IMG/VR virus record: IMGVR_UViG_3300046170_000138
Coordinates: 1-28,203 of that record
Source: a virus
Length of the DNA stretch: 28,203 nt
Reading direction: 5' to 3' (one strand)
The position numbers and the translations under genes were made by a program. Under the pieces are notes generated by a model. It was not told the origin of the DNA, ran no database searches, and worked only from the letters and a program-made list of their open reading frames with translations. The stretch's first letter is position 1. Each line of letters begins with the position of its first letter. Shown one piece after another: positions 21,768 through 27,662 of the stretch.

Positions 21768-21950
21768 TTATATTTTTGTTATTTCAGGTAAACCATAAGT
21801 GTTAGTAGTTATTTTTATTCCTTCAGGTAATTGGTTTTCTTCCCATCTTTCTCTAAATAAAGCAGTTTCGTCAAGTATTTGTCTTCCTGTTAATCCTTTA
21901 TCTTGTAAGCTTTGTATAAATTTTAATGTGTCTTTGCCTTGCTGTGTCAT
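21768..21950 (-). CDS. 60-residue cassette protein (gene 1 of 7)
   Basis: This gene is first behind the duplicated control region, with the same leader and ATG context as the plus-strand cassette. The product MTQQGKDTLKFIQSLQDKGL, TGRQILDETALFRERWEENQ, LPEGIKITT... is helical with a short C-terminal strand. LTGRQILDETALFRERW resembles a small helix-turn-helix-like helical pair, so DNA binding is possible but only a suggestion. The stop is 8 bases before the hairpin element. Confidence 0.65.
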   Translation of the reverse strand: MTQQGKDTLKFIQSLQDKGLTGRQILDETALFRERWEENQLPEGIKITTNTYGLPEITKI

Positions 21951-22036
21951 AATGTTTGTTTTTAATTATAGTGCTAATATATAAACTATATTTTAATTAA
22001 CCAAATGTTTATAAAACTTTTTTAATAAAATAAGCT
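21948..22036 (-). promoter_or_regulatory. Promoter and leader of the seven-gene cassette (copy B of the duplicated control region)
   Basis: This is the minus-strand counterpart of the region at 2271-2363. TATAAACATTTGGTTAAT (22013-21996, with -33 TTTG) and the 23 bases ending in the start codon (21970-21948) are identical, and the 31-base distance between -33 TTTG and the leader core is the same. The -7 site is degraded (TATATTAG, or ATATATTA at the exact spacing), so this copy should be weaker or differently regulated. Confidence 0.75.
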
Positions 22037-22045
22037 AAACGCTTC

Positions 22046-23197
22046 TTAATGTATGTAGTACTTACCAAAGTTTGGTCTACTTAATATAGAGTAGCAGGAG
22101 TATCGACAAGCATCAAGTGTGTGGTTATGTAAATCTTCAGGCACGTTAGTTATTCTACCTGCTCTATCTTCTTTCCACTTATAGCTTCTAAACTCTTTTA
22201 TCATATTCTCGCTGTCCTTTGTTACGTGGAGTTTATACCGCTTTAGTAAGTCTATTCCTGCTAGTACAGAGTTAGCACCCTTATACGACTTCATTACCTT
22301 GTGTCCGTATCTACGCAACTGTTCTATTATTTCAGGTCTTGCACTATCTGCATAAGTCATACCTAATACCTCTACTCCTTTTAAGTATTGGTGTATGTCC
22401 TCTGTGGTCATCTTTGACCTATATAGCATTTCTTTAAAGTATAGGTTGTGGTCTTTCTTGTATGTCGCAACAAGTGTAGTAGGGTCGTTAAATCCAAAGT
22501 CCATCCCATAAGCCACAAGCTGTGCATCGTCAGGTATGCTATCAATCTCTGTGTACTTGAATATAGTTGCTTTGCTAATTGCTCTTTGCCCAAGTCCATA
22601 TATACGCCAATAAGTCTCATCGGTTTCTTTTAGTAGTTCTATCTCGCTCCTTATGCTTTCATCTAGGAAAGGATTGTCTAGGTAGGTAGTGTTGTATATC
22701 TCAACGTCTGCTCTTTGCTCTAGCTTCTCCCATATCCAATGGTATTCATCAGAAGGGTTTAAGTCTCCTACTATCTTATCTGTTGTTCTAAATACTAATT
22801 GCTGCCAATCTTCAAACGTCAGTTCGTTCATCTCATTAGCAAATAGCAAATCTCTTTTACGCCCTCTAACCTTTTGTGGTTGGTCTAAACTAATAAACTC
22901 TATAAGGTTGCTGTCTAGCTTATACTCGTGGTTTGACTTGTTATGGTGCTGCTCATCGTATAAGTCCATACGTTTGAGTATCTCAAGGAAGTCTCGCATC
23001 ACAGTAGCACGTACAGCAGGAAACGTCTTACGGCATATAGTAATGGTTTTGTTATCGTTGTGTTGGCAATAGTGTAGAATAATCCACAGCAGTACATTGT
23101 ATGTCTTACCGCTTCTTGTTCCACCTACTTCTAATGTTATCTTCTTATTAGAGTTGGTTAGATGGTTGTATACTTTATTTACCTGTATTGTGGTCAA
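22046..23197 (-). CDS. terL: Terminase large subunit
   Basis: In this 383-residue protein, Walker A is GGTRSGKT at 25-32 and Walker B-like RDLLFANEMNEL lies at about 115-126. The C-terminal nuclease has AYGMDFGFNDPTT (Asp233), TYADSARPE (Asp284) and HNHTLDACRYS (Asp362), the three acidic residues of the RNase H-like metal site. This is a complete ATPase plus nuclease of the PBSX/Terminase_3 type. It drives DNA into the prohead and cuts the concatemer. It overlaps the small subunit by 23 bases. The portal lies far downstream rather than next to it. Confidence 0.95.
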   Translation of the reverse strand: MTTIQVNKVYNHLTNSNKKITLEVGGTRSGKTYNVLLWIILHYCQHNDNKTITICRKTFPAVRATVMRDFLEILKRMDLYDEQHHNKSNHEYKLDSNLIEFISLDQPQKVRGRKRDLLFANEMNELTFEDWQQLVFRTTDKIVGDLNPSDEYHWIWEKLEQRADVEIYNTTYLDNPFLDESIRSEIELLKETDETYWRIYGLGQRAISKATIFKYTEIDSIPDDAQLVAYGMDFGFNDPTTLVATYKKDHNLYFKEMLYRSKMTTEDIHQYLKGVEVLGMTYADSARPEIIEQLRRYGHKVMKSYKGANSVLAGIDLLKRYKLHVTKDSENMIKEFRSYKWKEDRAGRITNVPEDLHNHTLDACRYSCYSILSRPNFGKYYIH

Positions 23198-23534
23198 TCA
23201 CTTCTACCTTAAAACTCTTTTGTTTTGTGTCGTGCTTTATCTCACGCTTTGTACCATTCAACCTGTGCGCTTCATCATCATCACTAATAAGCTTCATCAG
23301 TCCTATCTGTAATGTAGCGTTATCACTTTCGTACCACTTCTTACGCATATTCACTTTCATATCAGAACGGTTTTTTTGCAGTAGGCTTTTTATATCGTCT
23401 ACTTCGTCTAATTTATGTGTGTAGAAAGTTTGCTTGGAGTAGGGTACATATGCCATTATATCCCCTATGAATAAAAGGTTATTTTCTTTGATGGCATCAA
23501 TAGCCTGTTGTTTTATTTCTTCTGTATTATACAT
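23175..23534 (-). CDS. terS: Terminase small subunit
   Basis: This 119-residue helical protein has an N-terminal helix-turn-helix-like region (residues about 20-48, NLLFIGDIMAYVPYSKQTFY, THKLDEVDDIK), then a coiled helical part (LLQKNRSDMKVNMRKKWYES, ATLQIGLMKLISDDDE) and a basic C-terminal tail that may contact TerL. The position directly before terL with a 23-base overlap is the usual one. It recognises the pac or cos site and loads TerL. The start carries the recurrent 15-base motif, making it the head of the packaging unit. Confidence 0.82.
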   Translation of the reverse strand: MYNTEEIKQQAIDAIKENNLLFIGDIMAYVPYSKQTFYTHKLDEVDDIKSLLQKNRSDMKVNMRKKWYESDNATLQIGLMKLISDDDEAHRLNGTKREIKHDTKQKSFKVEVIDHNTGK

Positions 23535-23546
23535 ATAAGTATAACG
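23532..23546 (-). promoter_or_regulatory. Recurrent start-codon motif, copy at the small terminase gene
   Basis: Minus-strand CGTTATACTTATATG ends on the ATG at 23534 and is identical to the copy at 10330-10344. It lies in a 28-base gap after the PP-loop gene and opens the late region. Confidence 0.6.
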
Positions 23547-23562
23547 TAATTAGTTTAGTTTT

Positions 23563-24411
23563 TTATAAACCACAATATCCGCTATCACATTCATTAAAGT
23601 CATCATCAAATAATTCTGCTTGTGCGTTCCACTTCATAATGTCTTTATATGATAAGTTCTTGTCTTTATACCATACGTCTTTGTTATGTTTAATTCTTTC
23701 TTGCTCTGCAAACCACTGTATTTTATTCGGGTGCTTATCCCACATCTTGCGTATCAATAGTGGATTTTTATGAAAACATCCTACACAGTTATTCATCCAA
23801 GCAAATCGAACGGGTTTATCTTTCCAATACTTCTCTATATGGTCTTTATATATATTATCTTCTATTAAAGGGAATACAGGTTTTTGCCATTCAATTATAC
23901 CCCACTTGTTTCTTGTCTTTCTTTTACCAACAATAGCTTTCATTTCTAAAAAACCATTATCATTTGTTTTCTCTGTTGTTCTCTTTGCTCTACGTTTTTC
24001 GTTTGCTCGAAAACCTAACCTAAATTCACAGGGTATATTTAACTCACTCCTCCACCATTCAAACATAGGTTGCATTTTCATTTGTGTAGTGCAGTATCTT
24101 CTTAATGGGTCAGGTAGTGTACCTGCTGTGCTTATAACATCATCAAAGGTCTTTCCTGTTACCCAACTAATCTTTCTACCTATATACTGCTCAAGGTCAA
24201 GCATAGTATGTATGATAGTGTCATCTTCTAACGTGCCTATGAATGGTGCTTGTATTCTATCTTCTACTTCCTGTCTTAATTTCTTGTCAGGAAACATACA
24301 GTTCTTGTCATCAGTTCTTACCAAAGCAAACACATCATAGTCAGCAGGATAGTTAGCTGCTATGTAACTTGATGTTTTACCACCTGATAAACTATTAACT
24401 GTTTTTAGCAT
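23563..24411 (-). CDS. PP-loop ATPase of the PAPS reductase/DndC-like superfamily
   Basis: In this 282-residue protein, LSGGKTSSY at 8-16 is the PP-loop that binds ATP in adenine nucleotide alpha hydrolase enzymes. RRYCTTQMK (104-112) matches the RxCT segment of PAPS reductase-like proteins. Further cysteines occur at NNCVGC (Cys209, Cys212) and near the end (Cys275, Cys280). With Cys107, these could hold an iron-sulphur cluster, as in DndC or APS reductase, or act as thiol carriers. Cellular sulphate reduction, DNA or RNA thiolation and nucleotide modification are all known uses of this fold; the sequence does not decide among them. The start overlaps the DnaA-like gene by 7 bases. Such genes are common in phages but not well understood. 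Confidence 0.8.
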   Translation of the reverse strand: MLKTVNSLSGGKTSSYIAANYPADYDVFALVRTDDKNCMFPDKKLRQEVEDRIQAPFIGTLEDDTIIHTMLDLEQYIGRKISWVTGKTFDDVISTAGTLPDPLRRYCTTQMKMQPMFEWWRSELNIPCEFRLGFRANEKRRAKRTTEKTNDNGFLEMKAIVGKRKTRNKWGIIEWQKPVFPLIEDNIYKDHIEKYWKDKPVRFAWMNNCVGCFHKNPLLIRKMWDKHPNKIQWFAEQERIKHNKDVWYKDKNLSYKDIMKWNAQAELFDDDFNECDSGYCGL

Positions 24412-24908
24412 ACGTCTATTGTTTCGGAAGCGTTGTATATAGTTGCTTGTTGGTTTCTAGGTCTTATATTGTTTCTGCGTGTTTCTTTCAATTCGTTTCC
24501 TAGTTCTTCTATCTGCCCTTTTAGTTCAAGTATCTTTTCTTCTAGTAATCTGTTTTCATACACCATAGTCTCAACAGTAGCAACAGTACCCTTTTTGGTA
24601 TATAGGTTATATACTTTGTCGTATGCTTCTTTAAATGCAGGATTGTGGTTGTAATCCCAATCAAAGTTATTTAGTGAATGTATTACAGTTGCGTGTGTCT
24701 GTCCTAGTGTATCTCCAATAGACTTATAACTCATCTTGGTAGTAAGAGTAAGTATCTTGTAGTATATCTTTCTTGCAAATACTATTTCTCTGTGTCTAGT
24801 GTTTATTGTTATGTCTTTTCCTGTTTGCTTCTCAATCAAAGTTTTTAGGTGTTGTATGTTCTCCCTGTTTCTTTGTGTGGTATTTAGTAAGAAGTTTTTG
24901 TATTTCAT
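24405..24908 (-). CDS. DnaA domain IV-like DNA-binding protein
   Basis: In this 167-residue protein, residues about 36-80 (NTRHREIVFARKIYYKILTL, TTKMSYKSIGDTLGQTHATV, IHSLNNF) follow the DnaA domain IV pattern: a basic helix with ARxxxYY, then SYxxIGxxLG and the H-x-TVIHS signature that contacts DnaA boxes. There is no AAA+ domain. A coiled coil follows (about 112-145) and then a basic, Asn-rich tail. It may bind host or phage DnaA-like boxes to control replication or compete with host DnaA. The coiled coil suggests a dimer. The overlap with an upstream 58-aa frame is 77 bases. Confidence 0.8.
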   Translation of the reverse strand: MKYKNFLLNTTQRNRENIQHLKTLIEKQTGKDITINTRHREIVFARKIYYKILTLTTKMSYKSIGDTLGQTHATVIHSLNNFDWDYNHNPAFKEAYDKVYNLYTKKGTVATVETMVYENRLLEEKILELKGQIEELGNELKETRRNNIRPRNQQATIYNASETIDVC

Positions 24909-25008
24909 CTGTATAATAGTTTATTAGTTTCTCGTTTGTGTTTTCGTATGCTCTTTGTAGTTCGCCTTTAAAGTAAGCATAACTTTTTATTAGTGTAGTC
25001 TTACGCAT
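24832..25008 (-). CDS. 58-residue helical microprotein overlapping the DnaA-like gene
   Basis: ATG 25008 overlaps the HNH gene's end by 8 bases. The 58-residue product (MRKTTLIKSYAYFKGELQRA, YENTNEKLINYYTDEIQKLL, TKYHTKKQGE...) is basic and helical. The first 35 codons fill the only gap between two genes, and the frame then overlaps the DnaA-like gene by 77 bases. Translation is plausible; the function is unknown. Confidence 0.5.
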   Translation of the reverse strand: MRKTTLIKSYAYFKGELQRAYENTNEKLINYYTDEIQKLLTKYHTKKQGEHTTPKNFD

Positions 25009-25495
25009 CTTTAAATACTTTGCGTTTGTTTATTAATTGCCATATCACTGTTGGATACATATGATATTTTCTACCTAATTCATTATAATTTTTTATTACT
25101 TTGTATTCTTCTCTTAATTTTAACACAAACTCTTTCGGATATTTTATAGACGCTTTATTACCTTTTGATGTATCTCTTTTACGTTTTTCTTTAGGTATGT
25201 CCATTATATTATCTCTCTGTGTGCCTATGGCTATGTTATTCCAAGAATTGTCTAAACCGTTTCCGTTTAAGTGTCTGACTACAATACCATCTTGAAATAA
25301 TTTATCTCCATATTTTTGATATGCTTGTAATCTATGCGTTTGAATATAAAGTTTTTTATTATTATTATTTAAAATTGTTGTTCTTTCATACCCTTGATTA
25401 TTTATCGAACCAATCCTTGTGCGTCTTAAACCAATTAAACATCCGTTTTTAGTAACTCTGTATCCTTTCTCGTATGCTATTTGTTCTCTATTCAT
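25001..25495 (-). CDS. HNH homing-type endonuclease
   Basis: In this 164-residue protein, residues 54-96 contain THRLQAYQKYGD, VVRHLNGNGLDNSWNNIAIG and TQRDNI, the HNH_3 fold with His75 and Asn residues 83 and 87 in the metal region. The C-terminus (NELGRKYHMYPTVIWQLINK, RKV) is a helix-turn-helix for site recognition. This architecture is that of free-standing phage HNH homing endonucleases. It sits between two small coupled genes and is AT-rich and asparagine-rich, so it may have inserted into an existing operon. Confidence 0.88.
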   Translation of the reverse strand: MNREQIAYEKGYRVTKNGCLIGLRRTRIGSINNQGYERTTILNNNNKKLYIQTHRLQAYQKYGDKLFQDGIVVRHLNGNGLDNSWNNIAIGTQRDNIMDIPKEKRKRDTSKGNKASIKYPKEFVLKLREEYKVIKNYNELGRKYHMYPTVIWQLINKRKVFKDA

Positions 25496-25619
25496 AATTC
25501 AATGCGTCTAATATAATCATTTCTTCTTTAACCTCTTGTAGCATTTCTAAAGCATCTTCATAGTCTCCTAGCTTGATGGCTAGTTGTATGGTTTCCATAT
25601 CGCTTATAAATCGTTTCAT
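25488..25619 (-). CDS. 43-residue helical microprotein
   Basis: ATG 25619 overlaps the stop of the RecE-like gene as ATGA, and its stop lies 8 bases inside the HNH gene. The product MKRFISDMETIQLAIKLGDY, EDALEMLQEVKEEMIILDAL is a pair of amphipathic helices with an acidic end. It may be a small dimeric helical protein. The function is unknown. Confidence 0.62.
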   Translation of the reverse strand: MKRFISDMETIQLAIKLGDYEDALEMLQEVKEEMIILDALNYE

Positions 25620-26386
25620 AGTGTACCCCTTAATGTGTAGCTGTCTAGGTCTGCATCTTCTATAAAAAACATCTTGTATCTGTCTATTGCCTCAAGGGTC
25701 TTACGTTCCCCTTCTAAATAGAAGTCCTCTGATACGTCGTATATCGCTATGTCTAGTGTGCCTTTGTCTAAAGCTATAAATGTAAACTCTGTATAAGGTA
25801 TGTTAAATAGTTGGCAGTATATGTACACCTGTATATCATAACCATATTTTTTAGCTGAATAAGGGAAGGCTCGTATGTCGGTTGTTGTTTTTAAATCTAC
25901 TATTCCTGTCTTTCCTAATACATCTGCCTTGCCTCTAAATGGCATCATATCAATAGTGCCAATAGCAGGTACTTCTGTTTGGCAATCAGTAATAAGTTGT
26001 AAGGCTTGTTCGTTCTTAAAGAAAGCATCTATTAGTCTTTCGTTTTCGCTTCTCTCTTTTGCTGTAAAACATTCGCCATACTCCTCTACTGCTTCCTTAA
26101 ACTTTTTAGCGTTTCTGCTTTGTACGTCTATAAATTTTATCTCGCTGTATTTTTCAGGCTCTAGTATAGCTGTGTGGAATAAATGCCCTGCACGTAAAGC
26201 AGGAGATGTTTCATTCTTGCTGTACTTTGTAATGTAATGATATTTCTTTGGGCTTGTCTGTAACAATTTAATACTGCTACTACTTAATGCGTGTTTACCT
26301 AAATGACCATAGTAAAAGCTATCATCATCCATTTTAGATAGCAACTCTTGTCTATCCCACTTCTCTCCGTTTAGTAATGTAATCAT
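25616..26386 (-). CDS. PD-(D/E)XK exonuclease, RecE-like/DUF3799 type
   Basis: In this 256-residue protein, LSSSSIKLLQTSPKKYHY near 34-51 and RAGHLFHTAILEPEKY near 65-80 (His71) open the family pattern. The catalytic region has TEVPAIGTID (Glu138), FRGKADVL (Asp155), GIVDLKTTT (Asp164, Lys166) and YDIQVYIYC (Gln186, Tyr190). This is the PDDEXK_1-like order of RecE exonuclease VIII and DUF3799 phage proteins. It would degrade one DNA strand from ends to prepare single strands for annealing or repair. No RecT-like annealase is seen in this window; the SSB-like proteins lie far away. Confidence 0.85.
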   Translation of the reverse strand: MITLLNGEKWDRQELLSKMDDDSFYYGHLGKHALSSSSIKLLQTSPKKYHYITKYSKNETSPALRAGHLFHTAILEPEKYSEIKFIDVQSRNAKKFKEAVEEYGECFTAKERSENERLIDAFFKNEQALQLITDCQTEVPAIGTIDMMPFRGKADVLGKTGIVDLKTTTDIRAFPYSAKKYGYDIQVYIYCQLFNIPYTEFTFIALDKGTLDIAIYDVSEDFYLEGERKTLEAIDRYKMFFIEDADLDSYTLRGTL

Positions 26387-26400
26387 AATCTATATGTTTG

Positions 26401-26676
26401 TTATAGTGTTTTCTCTTGTAGTTTCTCGTATAGTTCTTTGTAATCTTCTGCTAATTCTTTTGCTTTGTCTCTCTTTTCTCTTAATCTGTTTATAATTGCG
26501 TTAGCTTCTTTTATTTGCATCTCACAAGCTGTTGCATAAATATAGGAGTTTGTCAAATACTCTGTAACATATTTCAGTTCTTTATTGTCAGGGCTTTTAT
26601 CTAACCACTTCTGTATGATGTGAGAGGCTGCTGTAAAGTCTCCCTGAAATTTAAGTTTTAGTAGTTCCCTGTTCAT
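26401..26676 (-). CDS. 91-residue helical protein with coiled coil
   Basis: The N-terminal half resembles a TPR-like helical pair (LLKLKFQGDFTAASHIIQKW, LDKSPDNKELKYVTEYLTNS); the C-terminal half (residues about 55-91) is a charged coiled coil (EANAIINRLREKRDKAKELA, EDYKELYEKLQEKTL). No enzyme motif is visible. The gene lies 14 bases before the RecE-like nuclease and overlaps the 44-aa gene upstream. It may be an accessory factor for the nuclease. The function is unknown. Confidence 0.72.
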   Translation of the reverse strand: MNRELLKLKFQGDFTAASHIIQKWLDKSPDNKELKYVTEYLTNSYIYATACEMQIKEANAIINRLREKRDKAKELAEDYKELYEKLQEKTL

Positions 26677-26785
26677 CCTTGTTTTTTAGCTGTTGTACTA
26701 CTTGCTCTAGTATCATATACAGCTTTACTACGTGCTGCTCTAGTTCCTGTATTCTTGCTGATTGACTTGCTCGTTTCTTATTCAT
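26651..26785 (-). CDS. 44-residue coiled-coil microprotein
   Basis: ATG 26785 overlaps the end of the 50-aa gene by 8 bases, and the stop is 26 bases inside the 91-aa gene. The product MNKKRASQSARIQELEQHVV, KLYMILEQVVQQLKNKDEQG has a basic end and a heptad coiled coil. A small dimer is likely. The function is unknown. Confidence 0.6.
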   Translation of the reverse strand: MNKKRASQSARIQELEQHVVKLYMILEQVVQQLKNKDEQGTTKT

Positions 26786-26930
26786 TCTTTTCGTCTAGGT
26801 AATCATTTGCTGCTATACATAGCGGATGGTTGTCATCCATAGCAATGTTGTATGTAGTTCTTACACCTACACCTCTAAAATAGTCTATGCGCTGTTCCCA
26901 ACTCATAGCAATAAAATCTTCATTATTCAT
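26778..26930 (-). CDS. 50-residue acidic microprotein
   Basis: ATG 26930 lies behind ATAACAAACATAT, overlapping the end of the PD-(D/E)XK-like gene by 8 bases. The product MNNEDFIAMSWEQRIDYFRG, VGVRTTYNIAMDDNHPLCIA, ANDYLDEKNE is acidic with a single Cys. The leader with ACAAACA also occurs in front of other starts in this window. The function is unknown. Confidence 0.65.
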   Translation of the reverse strand: MNNEDFIAMSWEQRIDYFRGVGVRTTYNIAMDDNHPLCIAANDYLDEKNE

Positions 26931-27336
26931 ATATGTTTGTTATTATAGCTTGTTTCTCTTGTAGCAAATATACACTTTTATTTTGTTTGTTGGTGTTCCA
27001 CATTGTAGTTTTAGGGCAATACAGTTCTTCCTTCTTTAAATCTTTTAAATCATTAAGCCAAAACATATAGTTTCCTTTAGGGTCATTTACAAAGTAAAAC
27101 TTCTGTATATCGCTGTCCATCTTCATAAGATTGTTGTACTTACCAACTTCAAGTATTTTGGTTTCATAGTACTTATCTCTAAACTTCATTTCGATAACAC
27201 ACTTCAACCCTTTAGGGGTAATACCTTGTGCATCGTATGGGAGCATAGTTTCCCCTGTGTGTACTAATCTCCAACCATCTAGGTTGAGAGCAGTAACTAG
27301 GGCTTTCTCAAACTTATGTATTAAGTCCAGTTTCAT
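26923..27336 (-). CDS. PD-(D/E)XK nuclease-like protein
   Basis: In this 137-residue protein, residues 30-60 (TMLPYDAQGITPKGLKCVIE, MKFRDKYYETK) carry Asp35 followed after 13 residues by Glu49-x-Lys51 in a strand, the D...ExK pattern of restriction-endonuclease-like folds. The YFVNDPKGNYMFWL strands complete a small beta-sheet. The size is near the minimum for the fold. It could be a structure-specific or recombination nuclease acting with the RecE-like enzyme. Only the motif and the small size support this, so the call is moderate. Confidence 0.65.
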   Translation of the reverse strand: MKLDLIHKFEKALVTALNLDGWRLVHTGETMLPYDAQGITPKGLKCVIEMKFRDKYYETKILEVGKYNNLMKMDSDIQKFYFVNDPKGNYMFWLNDLKDLKKEELYCPKTTMWNTNKQNKSVYLLQEKQAIITNIYE

Positions 27337-27535
27337 ATATCCTTGTTATTTGTGTCATCCATTCCTTTATGCGTTTTGGGCTGCACGTACAAGGCTCGTG
27401 ATATGGGTGTGCAAATAAATCAGCGTGCAATTCACATACAAATTTATATTGCTCTTTTGTTAGTTTATCTTTTAACATAGCAAGAAACACCTGCCATTGC
27501 GCCATTTGATGTTGGCTCATTTTTCCTTTTGGCAT
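27314..27535 (-). CDS. 73-residue hypothetical protein
   Basis: This helical protein (KMSQHQMAQWQVFLAMLKDK, LTKEQYKFVCELHADLFAHP) has a short CTCSPKRIKEW segment near residues 49-59, suggesting a metal- or DNA-contacting turn followed by a final helix. It overlaps the PD-(D/E)XK-like gene by 23 bases and follows the 41-aa gene by one base. I recognise no named family. It may be an early regulatory or replication accessory protein. Confidence 0.72.
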   Translation of the reverse strand: MPKGKMSQHQMAQWQVFLAMLKDKLTKEQYKFVCELHADLFAHPYHEPCTCSPKRIKEWMTQITRIYETGLNT

Positions 27536-27536
27536 A

Positions 27537-27662
27537 TTATAGTTCTATGTCATTCCACTTATTTCTACGGTCATCGCACCCACAGTCAGGATATATCTTT
27601 TTGTAAACATATCTAATGCCTGTGTACTTGGTTATGTAATATACTAAATCTCCTAATCTCAT
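27537..27662 (-). CDS. 41-residue microprotein with CGCDDRRNKWN motif
   Basis: ATG 27662 overlaps the sigma-factor stop as ATGA. The product MRLGDLVYYITKYTGIRYVY, KKIYPDCGCDDRRNKWNDIE, L has a helix followed by C-G-C-D-x-R-x-x-x-N, a motif recurring in small proteins of Bacteroidota phages (GxGD...TGI...CGCxxRxxxLN). The two cysteines and the Asp may bind metal. The function is unknown. Confidence 0.7.
   Translation of the reverse strand: MRLGDLVYYITKYTGIRYVYKKIYPDCGCDDRRNKWNDIEL

Noticed and set aside
22408-22620. Minus-strand frame of 70 codons inside terL
   Set aside because: Out-of-frame internal frame within a gene with conserved catalytic residues.
22689-23072. Plus-strand open frame of 127 codons inside terL
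   Set aside because: Shadow of the large terminase gene with no supporting signals.
23080-23088. DnaA-box-like TAATCCACA
   Set aside because: Single site with one mismatch inside the terL coding region; no cluster.
23906-24340. Plus-strand open frame of 144 codons
   Set aside because: Antisense shadow of the PP-loop gene, which has clear motifs; no promoter or leader and low-quality composition.
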